Both the position numbers and the translations under genes were made by a program. Below the pieces are notes generated by a model. The model had not been told where the DNA came from. It saw only the letters and a program-made list of their open reading frames with translations, and did not search any database. A stretch of 64,000 bases of DNA from Streptomyces sp. TLI_171. GTDB taxonomy: Bacteria; Actinomycetota; Actinomycetes; Streptomycetales; Streptomycetaceae. Of this stretch, positions 57,294 through 64,000 are shown piece after piece. The stretch lies in contig NZ_RAPS01000001.1 of NCBI RefSeq assembly GCF_003610255.1, positions 2,480,001 to 2,544,000 of the forward strand, given 5' to 3'. The first letter of the stretch is position 1. Every line of letters begins with the position of its first letter.

Positions 57294-58526
57294 TCAGGCG
57301 TCGACGGTGCGGAAGCCGGAGGAGGTGTAACGCAGGCGCTCGGGGACGGCGGAGTCGATCAGCCGGACGGCGGCGCCGATCTCCCTGTACAGCTCGGACA
57401 TCACCGGGATGAAGCAGGTGGAGCGGCCGTAGACCAACCGGCCGGGGCCGTGCATCTCGACGGCGACCACCTCCTCGAACGGGATGTGGTGGGTCGTGCC
57501 GCCGGGGCCGGTGGCCCACAGGCCGCGGTCGGTGGCGGTGAGCCGGGCGCGGCGGGCCTCGCCGGAGAGCAGCCGGGCGGCCAGCGAGGGCCGGAACACC
57601 CGGCCGTCGGCGGGGGCCCGGTCGCCGGTGCAGTGGAACCGCGGCAGCGGGCGGCCGTCCGCGGTGCCCAGGTTGTGCCCGCCTCCGCAGGGGGTGACCA
57701 GCAGGGCGGTGGCCAGGGCGGCGGAGAAGGCGTCCCGGGCCTGCCCGGGGGTGACGGCGGCGAGTGCGGCGAGGCGCTCGTCGGGCTGCTGGTAGCGGCC
57801 GCCGAGCAGCAGGTCGCCCGCGGCCTCGCCGAGTTCGTACGGCACCGACCGCGGGTCGAGCTTCACCTCGCGGACGCCGGCCAGCTCCTCGGCGAGCTCC
57901 TCGGCGGTCATGCCGTCCCGGGCGAGCCGGAGCGCCTCGGTCCAGAGCAGTTCGGTGACCCGCTGCTCCTCGCCGTCACGGGCGTCGAGCAGCACGGTGC
58001 GCTCGCCGTGGCCGGGGCCGGCCCAGGCGGCGGCGCAGGCCACGTCTGAGCTGGCCAGCCAGCGGGCGATGCCGGTCATCTTGTACTGCAGCAGCACGAA
58101 GCCCCACACGCCGTAGACCACGCTGGGCACCGCGGCCATCAGGTCGACCAGGCCGACCAGGGTGCGCTTGAGCTTCCGCGGCGCGTACTCGCTGATGTAC
58201 AGCGCGCTGCCGAGGGCCAGCGGCAGTGCCAGGCTGACCGCGACGCCGCCGATCAGCACGGTGCCGATCAGCACCGCGGCGATGCCGAACTGGCCGTGCC
58301 CGCCGTCCGGGTTCCAGTTCTCCACGGTCAGGAAGGACCAGCCGGCGGTGCGCAGCGCCCGGGTCGCCCGGAGCGCCAGGTAGCCGCCGACCCCGAGCAT
58401 CACCACCAGGACGAACGCACCGCTGATCCGGGCCCAGCCCAGGAAGACCAGGTCGGCGAGGTCGGGCCGGGCGGAGGTGCGGATCCGGCGCTCCTCGACG
58501 GCCGGCTTCTCCAGCAGGTCGCTCAT
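57294..58526 (-). CDS. Chimeric frame: N-terminal PstC permease fused to C-terminal M16-like peptidase
   Basis: 410-residue frame. Residues 1-160 are the first half of the phosphate ABC permease PstC: MSDLLEKPAVEERRIRTSAR, helix FVLVVMLGVGGYLALRATRA, GIAAVLIGTVLIGGVAVSLA, then ISEYAPRKLKRTLVGLVDLM and AAVPSVVYGVWGFVLLQ. From about residue 162 it becomes the C-terminal part of an M16 (insulinase-like) protein as found in Streptomyces: WTEALRLARDGMTAEELAEE, LDPRSVPYELGEAAGDLLLG and VTPGQARDAFSAALATALLV. The join lies near 58035-58046. A deletion fusing two genes in frame explains it; function as permease is not expected. A GGGAG site precedes the ATG. Confidence 0.75.
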   Translation of the reverse strand: MSDLLEKPAVEERRIRTSARPDLADLVFLGWARISGAFVLVVMLGVGGYLALRATRALRTAGWSFLTVENWNPDGGHGQFGIAAVLIGTVLIGGVAVSLALPLALGSALYISEYAPRKLKRTLVGLVDLMAAVPSVVYGVWGFVLLQYKMTGIARWLASSDVACAAAWAGPGHGERTVLLDARDGEEQRVTELLWTEALRLARDGMTAEELAEELAGVREVKLDPRSVPYELGEAAGDLLLGGRYQQPDERLAALAAVTPGQARDAFSAALATALLVTPCGGGHNLGTADGRPLPRFHCTGDRAPADGRVFRPSLAARLLSGEARRARLTATDRGLWATGPGGTTHHIPFEEVVAVEMHGPGRLVYGRSTCFIPVMSELYREIGAAVRLIDSAVPERLRYTSSGFRTVDA

Positions 58527-58954
58527 GCGCCGCTCCCGCGCAGGGCCGGGCGGGCCGGCGTCCGGACCGGGCCGCCGGCCTGCCGGGGCAGGGCGACCGG
58601 CGGGCGGGGCGCGGGTTCGGCGGAGCGGGCGCCGGCCAGGAACAGGCCGAGGCTGTACTGGCACTCGCGCTGCCGCCGGTAGGCGCGCGTGGAACTCGCC
58701 ACCGGCTCTCCGTCGATCTCCAGCCGCCAGCGCCACAGTTGGCCGTGCTCCACCCCGGCCACCGCCGGGCGGGCCCGGTCGAGGCCGAGCTGCAGGCGGC
58801 CGATCGCGGCGAGGCAGTCGGTGAGTTCGGCGAACCGCCGCTCGCTCTGCCCGAGGTGACGGTTGTTCGCTCCGAGGAGCCGCCAGACGATGCCGCCGGC
58901 GGCCAGGTCTGGCTGCGGCGGTCTACTGACGATGAGGAATCTCGGCTGTCCCAT
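58523..58954 (-). CDS. Hypothetical protein upstream of the pstC chimera
   Basis: 143-residue protein starting MGQPRFLIVSRPPQPDLAAG, containing GGIVWRLLGANNRHLGQSER, FAELTDCLAAIGRLQLGL and QLWRWRLEIDGEPVASSTRA. This resembles the two-strand-plus-helix unit of YegP/DUF1508-like proteins, though weakly. The tail (after about 100) is Ala/Pro/Arg-rich. Its stop overlaps the chimera start (ATGA), so both are translated from one mRNA. The position, right behind a PHO-box-like sequence, is normally taken by pstS in this family. Confidence 0.6.
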   Translation of the reverse strand: MGQPRFLIVSRPPQPDLAAGGIVWRLLGANNRHLGQSERRFAELTDCLAAIGRLQLGLDRARPAVAGVEHGQLWRWRLEIDGEPVASSTRAYRRQRECQYSLGLFLAGARSAEPAPRPPVALPRQAGGPVRTPARPALRGSGA

Positions 58955-59026
58955 CCCGGTCTTCGCCTTCCGGAGCGTTGTTGGCCGGAAGAGACCGTCT
59001 CGGCTCCGGGGGGACGAGGCGATTCC

Positions 59027-59059
59027 GAGGCATGAACGCCGGACACGGGCGGAGTGAAC
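59027..59059 (-). promoter_or_regulatory. PHO-box-like direct repeats
   Basis: On the minus strand three consecutive 11-bp units read GTTCACTCCGC, CCGTGTCCGGC and GTTCATGCCTC. Units one and three match the Streptomyces PhoP direct-repeat unit (GTTCAC-like core); the middle one is degenerate. They lie 73 bp before the ATG of the 143-residue gene, in the orientation expected for PhoP activation of a pst promoter. Confidence 0.45.
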
Positions 59060-59243
59060 GAGGGGTGCGCCCGACCTCCACAAGTCGTGCACCCGTCATG
59101 CGCTTCCGAAGGTTCTCAACTACCCTTCAGCAGAGCATCGTTGACGAACAACCTCGGCCCGCCGGGTGTTCCGCGGGCGACGTGGGCCGGCCCGGGTTCA
59201 TGCGGAAGGCTTTACCCGGGCCCGGGAACCTTCCGCCGACCGC

Positions 59244-59957
59244 TCAGATCCACCCGTCCAGCGCGGCCAGGAAACCCGCCGGATCATCGCGGTGGAGGCA
59301 GTGCCCGGCGCCCCGCACGGTGCGCACCTCGAAGCCCCGGCGGCCCAGCTCGGCCGCCTCCGCGGGCGTCACCAGCAGGCTCGGGTCGGCCAGTTGGACC
59401 AGCGAGGGAACCGCCGGGGCTCCCGGCAGCACGGACAGCTCGGGGTGCGCCCACAGCCCGACCGCGGTGTCGCTGTCCCAGGCGGCGAGCGCGGCCAGCT
59501 CGGCGTCCACGTCCGCGGCGGGCCAGTCGGGGTGCATGGTGGTGATGAACTGCCTGGTGCCCAGCCGTTTGAAGGACACGAACGGCTCCGGCCCGACGCC
59601 CGGGCGGTCGTACACGAAGGCCGGGTCGCTGTAGACCGCGCGGACGGGTTTCAGCCATTCGACGGCCCGCCACAGCGCGAGCGCGCCCATCGAGTGGCCG
59701 ATCGCCAGGTCCGCCCCGGCGGGCAGGGTGTCGGCGAGGTCCGCGGCGAACTGCTCGGGCCCGTACCGCTCGGCGGCGGTGGCGCCCTCGCCCCGCGGGG
59801 AGGCGCCGTGGCCCCGCAGGTCCACGGCGATCACCCGGTAGCCGCGCCCGGCGAGCGCGGGGCCGATCACCCGCCAGGTGCGGTGGTCGGCCTGGATGCC
59901 GTGGACCAGCAGGGCGGTCCGATCGCCCCCGCCCCACTCGTGGGTGTGCAGTCGCAC
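59244..59957 (-). CDS. Alpha/beta hydrolase
   Basis: 237-residue cytoplasmic hydrolase of the alpha/beta fold. It has the oxyanion motif ALLVHGIQADHRTW, VIAVDLRGHGASPRGEG, nucleophile elbow AIGHSMGALALWRAV, a late Asp in PSLLVTPAEAAELG and His in VRGAGHCLHRDDPAGF. Substrate not predictable. GTG at 59957 has GGAGGG 7 bases upstream. It is co-directional with era (30 bp gap) and probably in the same transcript. Confidence 0.9.
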   Translation of the reverse strand: MRLHTHEWGGGDRTALLVHGIQADHRTWRVIGPALAGRGYRVIAVDLRGHGASPRGEGATAAERYGPEQFAADLADTLPAGADLAIGHSMGALALWRAVEWLKPVRAVYSDPAFVYDRPGVGPEPFVSFKRLGTRQFITTMHPDWPAADVDAELAALAAWDSDTAVGLWAHPELSVLPGAPAVPSLVQLADPSLLVTPAEAAELGRRGFEVRTVRGAGHCLHRDDPAGFLAALDGWI

Positions 59958-59987
59958 CGACCGGCCCTCCCCGCGCTCGACGCTCCG

Positions 59988-60920
59988 TCAGAAGCCGAGC
60001 TTACGCAGCTGCTTCGGGTCGCGCTGCCAGTCCTTGGCCACCTTGACGTGAAGGTCCAGGTAGACCGGGGTGCCGAGCAGCGCCTCGATGTGCTTGCGGG
60101 CGGTGGTGCCGACGTGCTTGAGCCGGGCCCCCTTGGCGCCGATCACGATGGCCTTCTGGCTCTGCCGCTCGATGTACACGTTGGCGTGGATGTCCAGCAG
60201 CGGGCGGTCGGCGGGCCGGCCCTCGCGCGGGATCATCTCCTCGACCACCACGGCCAGCGAGTGCGGCAGTTCGTCGCGCACGCCCTCCAGCGCGGCCTCC
60301 CGGATCAGCTCGGCGACCATGATCTGCTCGGGCTCGTCGGTGAGGTCGCCGTCCGGGTACAGCGGCATGCCCTCGGGCAGCAGCTTGGTCAGCAGGTCCG
60401 CGACCAGCGTCACCTGGCTGTCGCCGACGGCCGACACCGGGATGATCTCGGCCCACTCGATGCCGAGCTCCTCGCCCAGCTGGTGGACGGCGATCAGCTG
60501 CTCGGCGAGCCGCTTGGAGTCCACCAGGTCGGTCTTGGTGACCAACGCCACCTTGGGGGTGGACTTCTTGATCTCGGCGAGCTCCTTGGCGATGAACTTG
60601 TCGCCGGGGCCGAGCTTCTGGTCGGCGGGCAGGCAGAAGCCGATCACGTCGACCTCGGCCCAGGTGGAGCGCACCAGGTCGTTCAGGCGCTCGCCGAGCA
60701 GGGTGCGGGGCTTGTGCAGCCCGGGGGTGTCCACCAGCACGAGCTGGGCGTCGGGGCGGTGCACGATGCCACGCACGGTGTGCCGGGTGGTCTGCGGACG
60801 GTCGGAGGTGATCGCGACCTTCGTCCCGACCAGGGCGTTGGTCAGGGTCGACTTGCCCGCGTTGGGACGGCCGACGAAACACGCGAACCCGGAGCGGTAC
60901 GGGGAGGAAGGGGCATTCAT
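59988..60920 (-). CDS. era: GTPase Era
   Basis: 310-residue essential GTPase in 16S rRNA maturation. The GTPase domain has G1 FVGRPNAGKSTLTNALVG, G2 region TSDRPQTTRHTVRGIVH, G3 VDTPGLHKPRTLLGERLND, G4 LVTKTDLVDSKRLAEQ and G5 PVSAVGDSQV. The C-terminal KH domain shows IVIGAKGARLKHVGTTARKH. The first ATG after a GGGTGG-like site (60920, MNAPSSPYRSG) is taken; an in-frame ATG at 60929 adds MGG. Length is typical. Confidence 0.96.
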   Translation of the reverse strand: MNAPSSPYRSGFACFVGRPNAGKSTLTNALVGTKVAITSDRPQTTRHTVRGIVHRPDAQLVLVDTPGLHKPRTLLGERLNDLVRSTWAEVDVIGFCLPADQKLGPGDKFIAKELAEIKKSTPKVALVTKTDLVDSKRLAEQLIAVHQLGEELGIEWAEIIPVSAVGDSQVTLVADLLTKLLPEGMPLYPDGDLTDEPEQIMVAELIREAALEGVRDELPHSLAVVVEEMIPREGRPADRPLLDIHANVYIERQSQKAIVIGAKGARLKHVGTTARKHIEALLGTPVYLDLHVKVAKDWQRDPKQLRKLGF

Positions 60921-60991
60921 GCCACCCATTGTCGCCGATCGGCGGGGCCGACCCGGTCATCGGGTGTTCAGCCGGCCTCCCCCGGGGTGTT

Positions 60992-61153
60992 TCAGCCGGC
61001 CTTCTTCCTGCCGCCGCCCATGATCCCGCCGACCAGGACCAGCGCCAGCAGGGTCAGGGTGCCGGCCAGCCACCACGGGGAGCCAGTCTCGTGCCAGCGG
61101 CCGAAGCCCATCACGCTGAGCAGCAGCCCGCAGAAGAACGCCGCGATCCCCAT
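60992..61153 (-). CDS. Small two-helix membrane protein (53 aa)
   Basis: 53-residue protein MGIAAFFCGLLLSVMGFGRW with a second hydrophobic stretch WWLAGTLTLLALVLVGGIMG and a basic tail GGGRKKAG. A strong GGGGGAGGGG site lies just upstream of the ATG. It sits between the deaminase-like gene and era on the same strand and is likely co-transcribed. I recognise no family; such tiny membrane proteins are common beside era in actinobacteria. Confidence 0.75.
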   Translation of the reverse strand: MGIAAFFCGLLLSVMGFGRWHETGSPWWLAGTLTLLALVLVGGIMGGGRKKAG

Positions 61154-61225
61154 GTCCCCTCCCCCGCCGGGGCGACACCCCCGACCGATGCGATTATCGC
61201 ACCCTGCGGGGGTGTCGCGGCGAGG

Positions 61226-61579
61226 TCAACGGGCCTCGACGCTCAGCTTCAACGCACCGTCAGGACCGGCCAGCAGCACCGGCGTTCCGGCCCCGCCGAG
61301 GTCCCGCACCGCGGCCAGGTCGGCCGCCGCGGGCCGGTCCGCCGCGGAGACCACCGCAGCCGCCTCCAGGCTCTTCGCGCCGCTGGCCACCGCCATCGCC
61401 ACCGCCGTCTGCAGCGCGCTCAGCCGCAGCGACTCCAGCGCCACCGTCCCGGCCACGTAGGTGCGGCCGGTCTCGTCACGGACCGCCGCCCCCTCGGCCA
61501 CGCCGTTGCGGGCGCGGGCCGAGCGGGCCAGCGTGATGATCTTCTTGTCCTCGGGGTCCAGCTCGGAAATCTCGGTCAT
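61226..61579 (-). CDS. Cytidine deaminase-like protein without catalytic zinc ligands
   Basis: 117-residue protein starting MTEISELDPEDKKIITLARS. It aligns by eye with cytidine-deaminase-type proteins found next to era in actinobacteria: ARARNGVAEGAAVRDETGRT, then YVAGTVALESLRLSALQTAV, then AVASGAKSLEAAAVVSA. The His-Ala-Glu and Pro-Cys-X2-Cys zinc ligands of active deaminases are absent, so catalysis is doubtful; a structural or regulatory role is possible. It lies upstream of the 53-residue gene and era on the same strand. Confidence 0.8.
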   Translation of the reverse strand: MTEISELDPEDKKIITLARSARARNGVAEGAAVRDETGRTYVAGTVALESLRLSALQTAVAMAVASGAKSLEAAAVVSAADRPAAADLAAVRDLGGAGTPVLLAGPDGALKLSVEAR

Positions 61580-61617
61580 GGCCCCGAGCATAGTTTTCAC
61601 CGCCCGGTCGCCCGCGC

Positions 61618-62607
61618 TCAGCCCTTGAGCAGCGCGCCCTCGCCGGCCGGCTCGAACGCCGCCAGCGCCGCGTCGATCCGGGCCAGCACGTCGGCGTCCA
61701 GCACCACCTCGGCGGCGGCCAGGTTCTCCGCGATGTGCCCCGGCGTCCGGCTGCCCGGGATCGGCACCACGTGGTCGTCCTGGCGCAGCAGCCAGGCCAG
61801 CGCCAACTGGCCCGGGGTGATGCCCAGTTCGCCGGCGATCGCGCGCACCGGGGCGTACCGGTCGTTGTTCGCGGCCAGGTTCTCGGCGGAGAACCGGGAG
61901 TGGTGCTGGCGGAAGTCGCCGTCGCCGACCTGCTGCACGGTGCCGGTCAGGAAACCGCCGCCGAGCGGGCTCCAGGCCACCACCCCGATGCCCAGCTCGC
62001 GGGCGGCGGCCAGCAGCTCCGGGTCGATCGGCTGCCACATCGACCACTGGGTCTGCACCGCGGCCACCGGGTGCACGGCGTGCGCGGCGCGCAGCTGCGC
62101 GGCCGTCACGTTGGACACGCCCAGGTGCCGCACCAGCCCGTCCGAGATCAGCTCGGCGACCGCGCCGACGGTCTCCTCGAACGGCACCTGCGGATCCGGG
62201 AAGTGCGGGTAGTACAGGTCGATCACCTCGGCGCCGAGGTTGCGCAGCGACTGCTCGGCGTAGCCGCGCACGTACTTGGGCTCGCAGTTCACCGCCAGCT
62301 CGCCGAACGCGAAGTGCACCGGGAAGCGGTGCGCCTCGGCGCCCTCCGGGATCCGGAAGCCGAACTTGGTGGCCAGCACCACCTCGTCGCGGCGCCCGTG
62401 CACGGCCCGGCCGACCAGCTGTTCGTTGTGGCCGTCGGCGCCGTAGCCGTCCGCGGTGTCGATCAGGCGGGCCCCGGCGTCGATCGCGGCCCGCAGCGCG
62501 TCCTGCCCGCGCTGCTCGTCGATCTCGCCGTACATGCCCGGCGACAGCACCATCGCCCCGAACCCGATCGGCGAGCTGGCCAGCGCGCCGAGTGTGCGCT
62601 CGGTCAT
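61618..62607 (-). CDS. Aldo/keto reductase
   Basis: 329-residue NADPH-dependent oxidoreductase. The catalytic tetrad is visible: Asp and Tyr in LIDTADGYGADGHNEQLVGR, Lys in VVLATKFGF and His in IDLYYPHFPDP. GVSNVTAAQLRAAHAVHPVA and WSPLGGGFLTG follow, with the cofactor-binding VPIPGSRTPGHIAENLAAAE near the end. Substrate unknown. The ATG follows GGGGGAGAG. It lies 38 bp upstream of the deaminase-like gene. Confidence 0.92.
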   Translation of the reverse strand: MTERTLGALASSPIGFGAMVLSPGMYGEIDEQRGQDALRAAIDAGARLIDTADGYGADGHNEQLVGRAVHGRRDEVVLATKFGFRIPEGAEAHRFPVHFAFGELAVNCEPKYVRGYAEQSLRNLGAEVIDLYYPHFPDPQVPFEETVGAVAELISDGLVRHLGVSNVTAAQLRAAHAVHPVAAVQTQWSMWQPIDPELLAAARELGIGVVAWSPLGGGFLTGTVQQVGDGDFRQHHSRFSAENLAANNDRYAPVRAIAGELGITPGQLALAWLLRQDDHVVPIPGSRTPGHIAENLAAAEVVLDADVLARIDAALAAFEPAGEGALLKG

Positions 62608-62692
62608 CGTCTCTCCCCCTTCAAGCAGCGGACGGCCCAACGGATCTGACGATCCGTCGGGCCTTGGTCGTACCCACTCTACGCCGGGATGA

Positions 62693-63232
62693 TCAGTGCC
62701 CGGTGGGATTCGGCGGACCGGGGCGGAGCACCTTCACCAGCGCCGGCGGGCCGTCCGGCAGCTCGGCGTCGTGCTGGTGCCGCTGCTTCCAGTACGGGTT
62801 GTCCTGCGGCAGGTGGCTGCTGACCCGGCCGTACATGCCGAAGGTCAGGATCACGAAGCCGAACACGAAGCTGAAGATCACGTTGGAGATCTGGAAGGCG
62901 AGCCGGTTGGCGCTGGAGTCCAGCACCATCAGGCCGACGAAGCCGGCCAGCACGAACAGCACGCCCATCACCATGTTGACGTTGGAGGCGAGGTTGCCGC
63001 CGATCACGGCGCCCAGGATCAGGATCCCGCCGGCCACCAGGGACAGCACGCTCAGCGCGCCGTTGCTGGACAGGCCGATGACCTCCTTGCCCGAGGTGTC
63101 CAGGAACCCGGGGCTGGCGCCGGTCAGCCCGAGGATGCCGAACACCACCAGGAACACGCCGCCCAGGCCCGCGCCGAAGCGGTACACCATGCCCAGCCGG
63201 TGGTCGACCGGGAGTTCGTCCTGCAGTCTCAT
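62693..63232 (-). CDS. DUF4383-type membrane protein
   Basis: 179-residue protein with four helices: VYRFGAGLGGVFLVVFGILG, VLSLVAGGILILGAVIGGNL, NMVMGVLFVLAGFVGLMVLD and NVIFSFVFGFVILTFGMYGR, followed by a short soluble tail rich in His and Pro. The pattern and length fit DUF4383 proteins; role unknown. The ATG has GGGGAGG 5-6 bases upstream and shares one base with the stop of the preceding gene (TGATG), so the two are coupled. Confidence 0.85.
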   Translation of the reverse strand: MRLQDELPVDHRLGMVYRFGAGLGGVFLVVFGILGLTGASPGFLDTSGKEVIGLSSNGALSVLSLVAGGILILGAVIGGNLASNVNMVMGVLFVLAGFVGLMVLDSSANRLAFQISNVIFSFVFGFVILTFGMYGRVSSHLPQDNPYWKQRHQHDAELPDGPPALVKVLRPGPPNPTGH

Positions 63233-63471
63233 CAGGTCCTCCCCGCGTGTTCGTCGCGGAGGAACGGCGCCTCGTGGAGGTACAGCGACCCGCACTGCTG
63301 GCAGCAGCGCAGCCCCGTGCCCCAGGCCTCCTCCGGCCTGCTCTCGGCGTCCGAGACGATCTCGGCGCCGCACATGCCGTGCGAAGGGTCGGTGCCACGG
63401 ACCACGTGCCACCTGGCCACCCCGCCGGCCGGCCCGGTCGGGCCGTATTCCGCGCGCAGTAGATGTGCCAT
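63232..63471 (-). CDS. Small zinc-finger-like protein (79 aa)
   Basis: 79-residue soluble protein MAHLLRAEYGPTGPAGGVAR with a likely zinc site: HGMCGAEIV (Cys) and LRCCQQCGSLYLHEAPFLRD (three Cys, His). A similar small family is often found beside membrane proteins in Streptomyces; function unknown. A GTG nine bases upstream (63480) is an alternative start. It is translated together with the DUF4383 gene. Confidence 0.7.
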   Translation of the reverse strand: MAHLLRAEYGPTGPAGGVARWHVVRGTDPSHGMCGAEIVSDAESRPEEAWGTGLRCCQQCGSLYLHEAPFLRDEHAGRT

Positions 63472-63508
63472 GTCTTCCACGGTGCGCGCCCCCCGGGCGG
63501 CAAGGCAA

Positions 63509-63573
63509 ACGGGCCCCGGGCCGAACCGTCCCAACCGGCGCGGCCGATTGGGACGGCCCGTCCAGGGGCCCGT
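63509..63573. terminator. Two-level hairpin downstream of the CNNM-type gene
   Basis: Outer arms ACGGGCCCC / GGGGCCCGT (9 bp) enclose inner arms CCGTCCCAA / TTGGGACGG (9 bp), which enclose a further small CCG/CGG pairing. It lies 14 bp past the stop of the CNNM-type gene and before the next start on the same strand. Confidence 0.78.
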
Positions 63574-63586
63574 CGAGGGGTGCTGC

Positions 63587-64000
<414 letters not shown>

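Overview
This window is high-GC actinobacterial chromosome, with very strong third-position GC bias, frequent GTG starts, leaderless or short-leader promoters and many 4-base ATGA gene overlaps. The gene set (HrdA-type sigma factor, GlnR-type and Zur-type boxes, LCP and emfourin proteins, single-chain GlyS, the recO-uppS-zur-znu block) points to Streptomycetaceae (Streptomyces or Kitasatospora). I cannot choose between these genera from the sequence alone. Most of it is conserved core genome with small accessory insertions. I see no prophage, insertion sequence, CRISPR array or biosynthetic gene cluster.

Layout. 1-9.4 kb is accessory: a zinc-free MDR-type oxidoreductase (cut by the window edge) divergent from a MarR regulator, an LCP cell-wall protein, a PLP-dependent enzyme, an ankyrin gene / three mini-ORFs / beta-propeller lipoprotein chain, a broken collagenase remnant, a tRNA with CAU anticodon, a trypsin-like lipoprotein and two tandem tRNA-Asn genes. 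9.6-18 kb holds a YtxH-like protein, a sugar kinase, glutamate decarboxylase, then (minus strand) a membrane protein, dgt, dnaG and a group 2 sigma factor. 18-27.6 kb holds an ArsR-MFS efflux operon with a striking operator array, a sirohydrochlorin chelatase-like gene, a large HTH-TPR protein and the assimilatory nitrite reductase operon nirBD with a GlnR-type box. 27.6-37.3 kb holds an SGNH hydrolase and PAC2 protein, a GNAT acetyltransferase, a regulator/membrane-protein pair, an RNase Sa-type lipoprotein, ppdK and dus. 37.5-46.3 kb holds a sensor kinase/response regulator/DUF4097 operon facing a two-gene unit across a 40-bp perfect palindrome, an XRE regulator facing a DHA2 exporter, a NADAR protein and a large disordered protein.

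46.4-64 kb is mostly house-keeping: glyS, the zinc uptake operon znuA-znuC-znuB with zur, uppS-recO, a TerB-like protein, leuA with a leucine-rich leader peptide and attenuator-like stem, an orphan emfourin, a chimeric pstC/M16-peptidase gene under a PHO-box-like sequence, an alpha/beta hydrolase, era, a 53-residue membrane protein, a cytidine-deaminase-like protein, an aldo/keto reductase, two small proteins and the C-terminus of a CNNM/CorC-type protein.

Most notable observations. (1) Three 45-49 residue mini-ORFs between the ankyrin and propeller genes look like products of a tandem duplication spanning the gene junction: each carries the start of the downstream gene fused to the end of the upstream gene. 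(2) A 46-bp array of four TGCA cores at exact 14-bp spacing gives three overlapping 18-bp palindromes in front of arsR-MFS. (3) A 40-bp perfect inverted repeat lies midway between the two divergent starts at 40247 and 40383. (4) A single open frame joins the N-terminal half of PstC to the C-terminal half of an M16-like peptidase. (5) A lipid-anchored RNase Sa homologue has no recognisable inhibitor gene next to it. None of these proves a new system; the first four are the best leads.
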